From Gemmatimonadota bacterium (lineage in GTDB: Bacteria > Gemmatimonadota > Gemmatimonadetes > Longimicrobiales > Longimicrobiaceae), in contig JAQBQD010000153.1 in NCBI GenBank assembly GCA_028287185.1, positions 1-64,000 of the forward strand: DNA of 64,000 bases, in the 5' to 3' direction. The notes below the pieces were generated by a model. It saw only the letters and a program-made list of their open reading frames with translations, made no database searches and was not told where the DNA came from. The first letter of the stretch is position 1. Each line of letters starts with the position of its first letter. Shown one piece after another: positions 1 to 7,955 of this stretch. The position numbers and the translations under genes are program-made.

Positions 1-1177
1 GCAGCGCGTCCGCCAGGCGGACGGCCGACGCGGCCAGCGCCGGCGCGATGCCGAAGAGCACGCCCGTCGCCAGCGAGCAGGCGACGGCGAACCCGGCCAC
101 GCGCGCGTCCACCCGCACCTCGGCCAGTCGCGGGAGCACGGCGTCGGGCAGCAGGCGCGCGAGCATCCCCGTGCCCCACCACGCCAGCAGGAGCCCCACG
201 GCGCCCCCGGTGCCCGCCATCAGCAGGCTCTCCACCAGCATCTGTCGAACGACCCGGCCGCGGGTGGCGCCCAGGGAGAAGCGCACGGCCATCTCGCGCC
301 GCCGGCCCGCCGAGCGGCCCAGCAGCAGGTTGGCCACGTTGGCGCAGGCGATCAGCAGCAGGAAGGCGACGCCGCCGCCCATCAGCAGCAGCGCGGGACG
401 CACCTCGCCCGTGGCCTCCTCGTGCAGGGAGACGGCGTTGATGCCCCACCCCGCGTTGTGCTCCGGCGACTCGGCGGCGGTGCGGCGGCCCACGGCGGCC
501 ATCTCGGCCCGCGCGCCCGCCGGCGTGGCCCCGGGCGCCAGCCGGCCCACCACCGTCAGGTACCGCCCCCGCGCCTGCGCCGGGAACTCCGTCGGCGCCC
601 ACACGTCCGCCCGCGCGTCCAGGTACGAGAAGTCCGCCGGCAGCACGCCCACCACCGTCTGCGCCTGGCCGTTCAGCCGCACGGTGCGCCCCACGACGCC
701 GGCGTCGCCGCCGAACCTGCGCATCCACAGCCCGTGGCTCAGCACCACCACGGGCGACGCGTCCTCGCCCGGGCCGAAGACGCGGCCCACCTGCGCCTTC
801 ACCCCCAGCACGCGGAAGAAGTTGTCCGTGGCGGCCCCCGTGCGCACCTCCTCGGGCTCGCCGCCGCCGGTGAGGTCGGCCTTCATCTGGTACGTGGCGG
901 CCAGCTCGCCGAACGAGCGGGCCTGCGCCCGCCACGCGGTGAAGTTGGCCGGCGAGGCCACGTTGTGCACGTCGCCCTTCGTCGCCTCCCACAGCACCAA
1001 CAGCCGGTCGGGCTCCGCGTACGGCAGCGGGCGCAGGAGGACGGCGTTCACTACCGTGAAGATGGCCGTGCCGGCGCCGATGCCCAGCGCCAGCGTGAGC
1101 ACCGCCACGGCGCTGAAGCCCGGCGTGCGGCGAAGGGTGCGCAGGGCGTAGCGGAGGTCCTGGAGCAGGGTGTCCAT
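1..1177 (-). CDS. ABC transporter permease, ADOP (MacB/FtsX) type, cut by the window edge
   Basis: The frame runs off the left edge: 392 codons are present, while full ADOP permeases have about 800 residues, so the C-terminal half lies outside. It starts at ATG 1177 with MDTLLQDLRYALRTL, the usual N-terminus of this family, followed by a membrane helix (about residues 21-43), a MacB-type periplasmic domain (about 50-240) and the first FtsX helices (from about 265, with the typical GRRREMAVRFSLGA segment). Known for the family: such permeases work with a MacB/LolD-like ATPase in the inner membrane; the substrate cannot be read from sequence. It is the last gene of the leftward export set. A 334-base gap containing a hairpin separates it from the other permease, so it may be transcribed partly on its own. 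Confidence 0.9.
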   Translation of the reverse strand, partial: MDTLLQDLRYALRTLRRTPGFSAVAVLTLALGIGAGTAIFTVVNAVLLRPLPYAEPDRLLVLWEATKGDVHNVASPANFTAWRAQARSFGELAATYQMKADLTGGGEPEEVRTGAATDNFFRVLGVKAQVGRVFGPGEDASPVVVLSHGLWMRRFGGDAGVVGRTVRLNGQAQTVVGVLPADFSYLDARADVWAPTEFPAQARGRYLTVVGRLAPGATPAGARAEMAAVGRRTAAESPEHNAGWGINAVSLHEEATGEVRPALLLMGGGVAFLLLIACANVANLLLGRSAGRRREMAVRFSLGATRGRVVRQMLVESLLMAGTGGAVGLLLAWWGTGMLARLLPDAVLPRLAEVRVDARVAGFAVACSLATGVLFGIAPALAASAVRLADAL

Positions 1178-1464
1178 GGCGAGACGCTCGCTGGATGCAG
1201 GTCGGACCCGTCTCGGACCGAGGGCGGGGCACTGATTCGGAATCCGGGGATACGGCCGATCCCAGGACGCGCGCGTTCGATGTGGAGGGTCGGCGGATGC
1301 CGCTCGATCCGCCGATCCCGCGGACGGTTTCGTACGAGACGTTCGAGCGGAAGGCGAGATCATGGCGCACGCGCCCCTCGACCGCCGTCGCGACGACTGC
1401 GGAGGCTTCCGGCTGCTTCGAACGACCGATGGGGCTGGGTGAAGGCCGCGGACGGGACCGGATC

Positions 1465-1494
1465 GGCCGGCGCTCGTTCGTCCGAGCGCCGGCC
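1465..1494 (-). terminator. Hairpin downstream of the upstream ADOP permease
   Basis: Perfect 12-bp inverted repeat (arms 1465-1476 and 1483-1494) with a 6-base loop, 18 bases after the stop codon of the permease at 1512. There is no clear T run, so it may be a Rho-assisted or partial terminator. The rest of the 334-base gap 1178-1511 shows no gene. Confidence 0.55.
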
Positions 1495-1511
1495 GGCGCC
1501 TGTCCGACGGC

Positions 1512-3950
1512 TCAGCCGGTCCGCAGGACGAGCATGGGGTCCAGCTTCGTCGCCCGTCGGGCGGGAAGGTACGAGGCCAGCAGCGCGACCGTGGCGAGCA
1601 CCGCGGGGCCGATCAGGAAGGTGCCCGCGTCCGTGGCGCTCACCCCGAACAGCAGGCTCGCCAGCACCCGCGTGGCTCCAAGACCCGCGGCGCTGCCCAG
1701 GACCACGCCCAGGGCGACCAGCACGCCCGCCTCGCGGAGCACGAGGCGCAGCACGTTGCCGGAGGTGGCGCCCAGGGCCATTCGCAGCCCCATCTCGCGC
1801 GTGCGCTGGGCGACGACGTAGCCGACCAGGCCGTAGAGCCCGATCGCGGCCAGGAGAAGGCCGACGATGCCGAACGAGCCCGCGACGATGGCCCCCAGGC
1901 GCTGGGGAAGGAAGGCGAGTCCCACCTGCCGCGACAGGGGCCCGACGCCTACCAGGGGCACGTTGGGGTTCAGCGCCGCCAGCTCGCGGCGCACCGCGGG
2001 CAGGATGGCCTCCGGGTCGCCCTGCGTGCGCACGTGCAGCGTCGCCTCCGGCTGGTACGCCTGCGCCGTGGGGAAGAACGCCTGGGGCAGCGACGGCTCG
2101 TCCAGCTCGTGGAAGCGGGTGTCCCGCACCACGCCCACGACCTGGTAGCCGGTTTTCGGGTCCTCGTTGAAGGTCTGGCCCACGGCGGCCTCGCCGGGCC
2201 ACCAGGCGCGGGCGGCGCTCTCGTTCACCACCATCACCCGCGGCGCGCCCTCCCGGTCCCGCGCGTCGAAGGCGCGGCCGCGCACCAGGCCGATGCGCAT
2301 GGCCGCGAAGTAGCCGTCGCTCACGCGGTTGAAGTCCACCTGGCCCAGCGAGCGGCCGCGGACGAAGCCGTCGGTCGTCATCCGCCCCATCAGCGGAACC
2401 ACCCGCGCGTACCCGGCGGCGGTCACGCCCGGAAGGCCGCGGACGCGCTCCAGGAGCTGCCGCTGCAGCCCGGCGCCGCGCGCCCCGTCGTAGCCGTACG
2501 GGCCCAGGTCGAAGGTGGCCACCAGCACCCCGCGCGGGTCGAAGCCCAGGTCCGTCCGCACGGCCCGGTGCAGGGCGCGCTGGAAGAGCCCGGCGGAAAG
2601 GAGGAGCAGGAGCGACACGGCGAGCTGGCCCACCACGAAGGCGCTCCGCATCCGCGTGCGGCGGCTGCCCGCGGCGTTGCCGCCGTCCTTCAGCGCGTCC
2701 ACCACCTCCGGCCGCCGGGCCGCCAGCGCCGGCAGCAGCCCGAACGCCACCCCGGCACCCACGGAGACGGCCAGCGCGAAGCCCAGCACCCGCAGGTCGG
2801 GCGACAGGTCCACGAAGACGCGGTCGATGGGCCCGCCCCCCGGCAGGGTGATGCGCATCACCAGCGAGGTGAGCCACACCGCCAGCGCGACACCCGCCGC
2901 CCCGCCGACCAGGAAGAGCAGCAGCGTCTCGGTGAGGAGCTGGCGCACGATGCGGCCGCCGCGGGCCCCCATCGCCAGGCGGATGGCGATCTCGCGCCGG
3001 CGCCCGGCGGCCCGCGCCAGCATCATCCCGGCGATGTTCGCGGCGGCGATCGCCAGCAGCAGCCCCGCCGCCGCCCCCAGCAGCCCCATCACCCCCAGGG
3101 CGATCCCCCGGGCCACGGCGGGGACGCCGCCGGCGCGGTCCAGCCGGACGCCGCCGAGCGCGCCGTTGCGCTGTGTCTCGTCGGCGCCGCGGTCCAGGCG
3201 GCGGGCGGCGACGGAGAGCGCCGCGGCCACGCGGTCCGCGTCCACGCCCGCGTGGGGACGCGCCAGCATCTGCAGCCAGGAGCGCCGCCCCTTCCCCGGC
3301 GCCGGGTCCACCATCCCGGGCGCCAGCGTGGGCCGCGACTGGATGGGCACCCAGATCTCCGGCGCCACGCCCAGGAAGACGCCCGTGAAGCCCTTCGGCG
3401 CCACGCCCGTCACCGTCACGCTGCGGCCGTTCACCACGATGGTGCGCCCCACCACCGCCGCGTCGCCGGCGAAGCGCGTGCGCCACGCGTCGTAGCTGAG
3501 CACGGCGGGCACCTGCGCGACGGCGGGCCCGTCCTCGGCCGGGCCGAAGAAACGCCCGGCGGCGGGCGTGATGCCCATGAGGGGGAAGAAGCTGCCGGAG
3601 ACGAAGGCGCCGGTGACCGACACCGGCGCGCCTTCCAGCTTCAGGCCGAACGGCTGGAGGCCGGACACCGCGACGTCCGCCACGGGCGCGGCCGCCGCCG
3701 CGTACTGCAGGTAGTCCGGGTACGAGAAGTCGCTCGCCATCCCGCCCCGGCCGGTCACCTCGCTGGCGGCCAGCAGGCGGCCCGCGTCGCGCACGGGCAG
3801 CGGGCGCAGGAAGGCGGCGTTCGCCACGCTGAACACCGTGGTCGTGGCGCCGATGCCCAGCGCCAGCGTCGCGGTGGTCACCAGCAGGAACAGCGGGCTC
3901 TTGAGCAGCGTGCGGAGCGTCAGGCGCACGTCCATCCAGAGGGTGTCCAT
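1512..3950 (-). CDS. ABC transporter permease, ADOP (MacB/FtsX) type, full length
   Basis: Inner-membrane permease of 812 residues, the normal ADOP length. It begins MDTLWMDVRLTLRTL, has a first helix at about 20-42, a MacB-like periplasmic domain (about 50-250), a first FtsX block with helices near 280-390, a second periplasmic domain and a second FtsX block at the C-terminus, ending in the family-typical segment LDPMLVLRTG. The start was set at ATG 3950 because the ATPase stop codon TGA overlaps it by one base (TGATG), which indicates translational coupling; an in-frame TTG three bases upstream is the alternative. With the ATPase and HlyD protein it should form a tripartite export or envelope-stress pump. 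Substrate unknown. Confidence 0.92.
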   Translation of the reverse strand: MDTLWMDVRLTLRTLLKSPLFLLVTTATLALGIGATTTVFSVANAAFLRPLPVRDAGRLLAASEVTGRGGMASDFSYPDYLQYAAAAAPVADVAVSGLQPFGLKLEGAPVSVTGAFVSGSFFPLMGITPAAGRFFGPAEDGPAVAQVPAVLSYDAWRTRFAGDAAVVGRTIVVNGRSVTVTGVAPKGFTGVFLGVAPEIWVPIQSRPTLAPGMVDPAPGKGRRSWLQMLARPHAGVDADRVAAALSVAARRLDRGADETQRNGALGGVRLDRAGGVPAVARGIALGVMGLLGAAAGLLLAIAAANIAGMMLARAAGRRREIAIRLAMGARGGRIVRQLLTETLLLFLVGGAAGVALAVWLTSLVMRITLPGGGPIDRVFVDLSPDLRVLGFALAVSVGAGVAFGLLPALAARRPEVVDALKDGGNAAGSRRTRMRSAFVVGQLAVSLLLLLSAGLFQRALHRAVRTDLGFDPRGVLVATFDLGPYGYDGARGAGLQRQLLERVRGLPGVTAAGYARVVPLMGRMTTDGFVRGRSLGQVDFNRVSDGYFAAMRIGLVRGRAFDARDREGAPRVMVVNESAARAWWPGEAAVGQTFNEDPKTGYQVVGVVRDTRFHELDEPSLPQAFFPTAQAYQPEATLHVRTQGDPEAILPAVRRELAALNPNVPLVGVGPLSRQVGLAFLPQRLGAIVAGSFGIVGLLLAAIGLYGLVGYVVAQRTREMGLRMALGATSGNVLRLVLREAGVLVALGVVLGSAAGLGATRVLASLLFGVSATDAGTFLIGPAVLATVALLASYLPARRATKLDPMLVLRTG

Positions 3951-4690
3951 CAAACCACTTCGAAGCCGTGGCGCACCAGCTCCGCGGCGCCCTCGCTGCG
4001 CTCGTCGCGCACCACCTGCCCGTCGAAGAGGTGGATGCTGCGCTCGGCGTGCTCGGCGTAGCGCGGGTCGTGGGTCACCATGCAGATGGTGGCGCCGTCG
4101 CGGTGCAGCTCCTGCAGCAGCCCCATCACCGCCTCGCCGTTGGTGCTGTCCAGGTTGCCCGTGGGCTCGTCCGCCAGCAGGATGAGCGGCTTGCCGCCGA
4201 TGGCCCGCGCCACCGCCACGCGCTGCTGCTGGCCGCCGGAGAGCTGGCTGGGATAGTGGTTGACCCGGTGCGTCATCCCCACGCGCTCCAGCGCCTCCAT
4301 CACCCGCGTGCGCCGCTCGCCGGCCGACATGCCGCGGTAGGTGAGGGGAAGCTCCACGTTCTCGTAGACCGTCAGGTCGCCGATCAGGTTGAAGGCCTGG
4401 AAGATGAAGCCGATCTCGCGGTTGCGGATGCGGGCGCGGTCCGTGGCGGTGAGGCCCGAAACGGGCTTGCCGTCCAGCAGGTAGGTGCCCGAGGTGGGCG
4501 AGTCCAGCAGGCCCAGGATGGAGAGCAGCGTGGTCTTGCCGCCGCCCGAGGGGCCGGCGATGGCCACGTACTCGCCCGGCATCACCTGCAGGTGCACGTT
4601 GTTCAGGGCGTGGGTCTCCACCTCCTCGGTGTAGAACACCTTGCTCACCCCGTCCAGGCTGATCAGCGGGCTGGCTGCGGTCTCGGTCAT
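3950..4690 (-). CDS. ABC transporter ATPase of the MacB/LolD family
   Basis: Cytoplasmic ATPase of 246 residues that should power the two ADOP permeases. Visible motifs: Walker A GPSGGGKTT (46-54), Q-loop glutamine in GFIFQAFN (about 98), signature LSGGQQQR (150-157), Walker B ILLADE (170-175) with D-loop, and H-loop MVTHD (about 207). The start ATG 4690 gives the usual short N-terminus. It lies 62 bases after the HlyD gene and overlaps the next permease start by one base, so the three genes look like one operon. MacB-type ATPases normally energise mechanotransmission rather than classic transport; that is family knowledge, not shown here. Confidence 0.95.
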   Translation of the reverse strand: MTETAASPLISLDGVSKVFYTEEVETHALNNVHLQVMPGEYVAIAGPSGGGKTTLLSILGLLDSPTSGTYLLDGKPVSGLTATDRARIRNREIGFIFQAFNLIGDLTVYENVELPLTYRGMSAGERRTRVMEALERVGMTHRVNHYPSQLSGGQQQRVAVARAIGGKPLILLADEPTGNLDSTNGEAVMGLLQELHRDGATICMVTHDPRYAEHAERSIHLFDGQVVRDERSEGAAELVRHGFEVV

Positions 4691-4752
4691 GGTCGGATCG
4701 TCCCCGTACAAGTGGATGGAAGGCCGGCCCGCGCGCGCCGCGGGCCCCGGCG

Positions 4753-5997
4753 CTACTGCAGGCGGACGCGGTCCGCCGAGTCGTACTGCGACATGTCCGA
4801 CAGGATCACCACGTCGCCGGGCCTCAGGCCGCCCGACACCTCGATGGTGGTGGCCGAGCCGCGGCCCAGCCGCACCCGGGTGCGCTGCGCCTGCGTGCCG
4901 TCCGCGCTCAGGCGGAACATCCCTACCATGCTCTCCGGCTGCCCGAAGGCGGGCCGCCCCACGTACAGCACGTCGTGCAGGCGCTCGATGTCCACCGTCC
5001 CGTCCACCGACAGGTCGGGCCGCGCGCCCGCGGGCAGTGGCCCGTCCAGCGACACGTCCACGCCCACGGTGCCGTTCTGCGACGAGGGGTCGATGCGCAC
5101 CACGTGGCCGCGGACGATGCCGTTGCGCGTGTCCACCGACGCTTCCTGGCCGATGGCCAGGTCCTTGGCCTGCGTCTCGGGAATGCGCAGCACCGCCTTC
5201 AGGCGGCCCGGCTGCACCACCTTGGCCAGCGTCGCCCCCGAGTTCACCCACTGCCCCATCTCCACCGGAAGCTCCTGCAGCACGCCCGTGGTGCCTGCGC
5301 GCACCTTCATCGCCTCGATCTGCTGCTGCTGGAAGGCGGCGAGCGTGCGCAGCATGGAGACCTGGCTGGTCTGCGCCTGCACCTGCGAGCGCATGGACTG
5401 CGTCATGAACGCCAGCCGGCGGCGCTCCACGTCCAGCCGCGTCCGCAGCTCGGCGGCGCGGTCGCGGGCCTTCTCCAGCTCCTGCGGCGCCATCATGTTC
5501 TGCGCGGCCAGCGCCTCGCTGGTGCGAATCTGCCGCTGCGCCTCGTTGAACTCGCTGGTCACCGTGGCGACCGTGGCCTCCTGCGTGAGGCGCTGGTTCT
5601 CCAGGTTGGCCCGCAGCGTCGCCAGCTCGGCGATCGCGCCGCCGAGCTGGCGCTGGGCCTCCAGCGACTGGCGTTGCACGTCGGGGTTGGTCAGCTCGAC
5701 CAGGACGCTGCCGGCATCCACCTTGGTGCCGGGCTCCACCAGCTTGCGCTCGATGCGCCCCGGCGTCTCGGCCGAGACCCAGCGGATCTCCTGCGCCACC
5801 AGGGTGCCCGGGCCGCGCACCTGGCGCACCATGTCGCCGCGCTTCACGGTGTCCGTCCACACGGTGCTGCGCGGCACCGAGGGCGCCGCGGGCTCCAGCC
5901 GGCCCAGCGCCACCCCCGACAGCGCCAGCGCCGCCACGCCGGCCGTGCCGAAGATCCAGCGCTTGCGCGAGGGGGCTTTCTTGCGGGCAATGTCCAC
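4753..5997 (-). CDS. HlyD/MFP-type periplasmic adaptor of the export system
   Basis: Membrane-fusion protein of 414 residues. A basic N-terminus is followed by one membrane anchor (about residues 13-32), a lipoyl/barrel-sandwich half (VSAETPGRIERKLVEPG, about 75-95), a long alpha-helical hairpin rich in Gln, Glu and Ala (about 115-215), the second barrel-sandwich half and a beta-barrel domain near the C-terminus. Such adaptors bridge an inner-membrane pump to an outer-membrane channel; no TolC-like gene is present here, so a channel encoded elsewhere would be needed. It is the first clearly real gene of the leftward operon and is preceded by an AT-rich control region around 6360-6405. Confidence 0.93.
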   Translation of the reverse strand: MDIARKKAPSRKRWIFGTAGVAALALSGVALGRLEPAAPSVPRSTVWTDTVKRGDMVRQVRGPGTLVAQEIRWVSAETPGRIERKLVEPGTKVDAGSVLVELTNPDVQRQSLEAQRQLGGAIAELATLRANLENQRLTQEATVATVTSEFNEAQRQIRTSEALAAQNMMAPQELEKARDRAAELRTRLDVERRRLAFMTQSMRSQVQAQTSQVSMLRTLAAFQQQQIEAMKVRAGTTGVLQELPVEMGQWVNSGATLAKVVQPGRLKAVLRIPETQAKDLAIGQEASVDTRNGIVRGHVVRIDPSSQNGTVGVDVSLDGPLPAGARPDLSVDGTVDIERLHDVLYVGRPAFGQPESMVGMFRLSADGTQAQRTRVRLGRGSATTIEVSGGLRPGDVVILSDMSQYDSADRVRLQ

Positions 5998-6105
5998 GGG
6001 AAGGTCTCCGGTGCGGGGGAGCGCGTGGCTCCGGGTGCGTGCGTGGGGAGGATGCGTTCAGGCGCCCAGCGGTCCGGCGCCCAGGGTTCGGTCGATCGGC
6101 TTCGT

Positions 6106-6285
6106 TCAGCCGCGGCTTACGGCGGCGGTCTGCGGCGCCGGCGCGCCCGCCACCGTGCCCGCGTCCCGCGCCGCCCGCCGCGTGCGGATGCCTGCGCCCT
6201 GCTTCAGGCCGGCGCTCGCCAGCGAGAGCAGCGCCCCGCCCATCCAGGCGGCGACCATCGGGAGGCTGGCGTGCAGGGGGTCCAT
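6106..6285 (-). CDS. Possible small membrane protein ahead of the export operon
   Basis: A 59-codon frame, ATG 6285 to TGA 6106, encodes MDPLHASLPMVAAWMGGALL and so on: one hydrophobic stretch (about residues 8-25) and a basic tail. It lies 108 bases upstream of the HlyD gene in the same direction and downstream of the AT-rich control region, as expected for an operon leader gene. No strong ribosome site is visible, and the third-position bias is not decisive at this length. No family is recognised; it may be non-coding. Confidence 0.35.
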   Translation of the reverse strand: MDPLHASLPMVAAWMGGALLSLASAGLKQGAGIRTRRAARDAGTVAGAPAPQTAAVSRG

Positions 6286-6378
6286 CGTCGGTGCCGTCGC
6301 TCAGGGGTTCATCAGCGCTTTCGGACGGATCCTAAGACAAGCTCCGTGCCTCTTTTCAGCCATCGAGTAAAGTTATTT

Positions 6379-6393
6379 ATAAGATATACTTAT
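6379..6393. promoter_or_regulatory. Inverted repeat in an AT-rich control island before the export operon
   Basis: The island 6355-6400 is strikingly AT-rich for this genome. It carries ATAAG-ATATA-CTTAT, arms of 5 bp around a 5-base centre. On the minus strand TATAAAT (6374-6380) could be a -10 element for the operon, so the repeat would sit at or just upstream of the promoter, as an operator would. No matching regulator gene (for example PadR, often linked to ADOP permeases) is in the window. The rest of the gap 6286-6582 shows no gene. Confidence 0.4.
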
Positions 6394-6582
6394 GGCTATT
6401 CGTCCGATGCCTGCCGGCACCGTTCCTGCCCGGACATGGGAAAGCGTCGTCCCATTAGCGGACACCTCGTCCGCCGGTCACGTCGAAAGGCTTCGATGCT
6501 GGTAGAAGGTCGCATGGATGGAACACCGCTGCCTGAGGTACGGCGACGGAGGTTCGAGCGAGCGACGAGGAGCGGATGAGAA

Positions 6583-6611
6583 GCGGGGCCGCGAAGTGGT
6601 CGCGGCCCCGC
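6583..6611 (-). terminator. Hairpin terminator after the small basic protein
   Basis: Perfect 12-bp stem (6583-6594 with 6600-6611) and a 5-base loop. Read on the minus strand it is followed by TTCTCAT. It lies 33 bases beyond the second stop of the extended frame at 6644, which fits an intended gene end at 6644 rather than at the internal TAG 6737. Confidence 0.6.
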
Positions 6612-6643
6612 CGGGTCTTCTGGGTCGATGGCACCGGTGCCGA

Positions 6644-6736
6644 TCAGGCGCCGTGCAGGGCGGCCTCCCGGCGGCGGGCCTTCTTGCCCTTGGCGCGCTT
6701 CTTCGCGGCCTTGCGGGCGTGCTTGGACGCCTTGCG
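6644..6736 (-). other. Lys/Arg-rich in-frame continuation beyond a TAG stop
   Basis: After the TAG at 6739-6737 the same frame stays open for 30 more codons to TGA 6644. They read as a histone-H1-like tail (RKASKHARKAAKKRAKGKKA, then RRREAALHGA). The first of these residues resemble the N-terminal segment KKLAKHARRL of the preceding gene. The tail looks coded, with G or C in nearly every third position. Either the TAG is a nonsense change or sequencing error, or it is read through, or this is a decayed tail. Confidence 0.45.
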
Positions 6737-6880
6737 CTACGCCCGCTCCAGCAGCAGGGTGGCAGCGCTGCTCACCAGGCTCACCAGCACGCTGGCCGCG
6801 ACATCGGCGCCGTGCTGCTTCACCAGCCGGCGGGCGTGCTTCGCAAGCTTCTTCCCGGTTCCGTCCTTCACCACTTCCAT
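6737..6880 (-). CDS. Small basic protein with a C-terminal hydrophobic helix
   Basis: A 47-residue frame starts at ATG 6880 behind a strong ribosome site (AAGGAGG, 6-7 bases upstream). It has a basic amphipathic N-terminal half (MEVVKDGTGKKLAKHARRLV) and a hydrophobic helix VAASVLVSLVSSAATLLL near the end. It stops at TAG 6737, but the frame continues into a Lys-rich tail for 30 codons (separate entry). No family is recognised. A Lys-rich tail on a short helical protein would suit a DNA- or membrane-surface-binding role, but that is inference. The strong ribosome site makes translation likely. Confidence 0.65.
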   Translation of the reverse strand: MEVVKDGTGKKLAKHARRLVKQHGADVAASVLVSLVSSAATLLLERA

Positions 6881-6945
6881 TCCGTCCTCCTTGCGCCGTG
6901 GATGCCGTCCGCCAGGCCCGACAGGTCCGGCATTCGGCGTGCCTG

Positions 6946-6975
6946 TTACCTCTCCGCACGGAAATTCGTTACAAT
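6946..6975 (+). promoter_or_regulatory. Candidate sigma-70-type promoter for the acidic protein
   Basis: TTACCT (6946-6951) and TACAAT (6970-6975) are separated by 18 bases; the -10 element matches the consensus at five of six positions. A start near 6982 would give a leader of about 230 bases before ATG 7216. The -35 match is weak. Confidence 0.35.
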
Positions 6976-7215
6976 CGGGCGCACGCTTCCGGAGGGCGCG
7001 GAGCGGGCAGGAGAGCGATCGGGGACGTGTCGATCGGCGGAGTTCGCGGTCGCGGCGGAGCGCGCGGGCGAACGCCGCACTTGCATGCAGGGCCAAACTC
7101 CGATAGGGTGTGTCCGCTGAAAGCGCGCGCGAGAATCCAGAGCGCGTGGGATGCCGTCCAGATGGGCAACACCGATCCACCGCGCCCCTGCACGGGCCAG
7201 GAGAGAGATAACGGG

Positions 7216-7563
7216 ATGAAGCAAGAGGCGAACGAGCGTTTCGACGACCTGGTGTCGCAGGTGCACGACTGGGTGGAGTCGGCCGTGGCGCTGGACGCGG
7301 GGCACTTTCCCACCGAGCTGCTCAGCGACCTGAAGGACCTGATCGACGAGCTCAAGTCCTTTCTGGACGAGGAGTCGGCCGACTACAACCGGACCGACAT
7401 CACCGAGCTGTTCGTCACCCCCGAGATGGCCGAGATCATCGACCGCTTCCCCAAGGTGCGGCGCCTGCTGGAAAGCTCGTGGGGCTCCAGCCTGATGGAG
7501 CTGATCGAGGAGGAAGGCGCCGGCTTCGGCGGCACGGACGAGGACGAGGACGACGACGAGTAG
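7216..7563 (+). CDS. Acidic protein of unknown function, 115 residues
   Basis: Starts at ATG 7216 behind GGAGAGAGATAACGGG, a recognisable ribosome site. The protein is strongly acidic (many Asp and Glu, ending in a run of them: TDEDEDDDE) with predicted helices containing Trp and Phe residues; there is no signal peptide or membrane segment, so it is probably cytosolic. I do not recognise a family. The neighbours (a small basic protein on the other strand, a metal locus downstream) give no functional clue. The opposite charge of the neighbouring basic protein is noted but may be chance. Confidence 0.8.
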   Translation: MKQEANERFDDLVSQVHDWVESAVALDAGHFPTELLSDLKDLIDELKSFLDEESADYNRTDITELFVTPEMAEIIDRFPKVRRLLESSWGSSLMELIEEEGAGFGGTDEDEDDDE

Positions 7564-7955
7564 CCGCGCGGGGGCCGGCGGCCGCTCCCCGCGTCCGCCG
7601 GCCGCCCCGCCGGTTCCACGTCCGCACTCCCGGCCAGCCCGCCGCCCGGCGCGCTGACGTTCGCCCGCGCCCCTCGCGGACGATCTTCCCACCCGGACGC
7701 CCTGCCGGCCGACCTGCTTCCGGGCGCCGGCCGGAGATGCACCGCGCGGCGTTCCGCTCTTCCCGCTACTCCCGCGGTCTCTCCGCCCGCTCGCTCCTGG
7801 CCGCATCGCCACCGCATCCGTGCTCTCCCACGGGCGCCAACCCGGCCCGGCACCCGGGTGCATATCCCTGCGCCCGGATCCCATCCCCTCCCGTCCCCTC
7901 CTGCCGCTTCACCGGCGTCGGCGCGGATTCGCATCGACGGCCGCCCTTCCCCATC
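7564..7955. other. Intergenic stretch with a GC-rich hairpin, no gene seen
   Basis: Just after the stop at 7563 there is a 9-bp inverted repeat (7573-7581 with 7595-7603) that may end transcription of the acidic-protein gene. Beyond it I see no frame with plausible coding bias and no RNA signature. The facing gene at 7956 is convergent. Confidence 0.5.
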
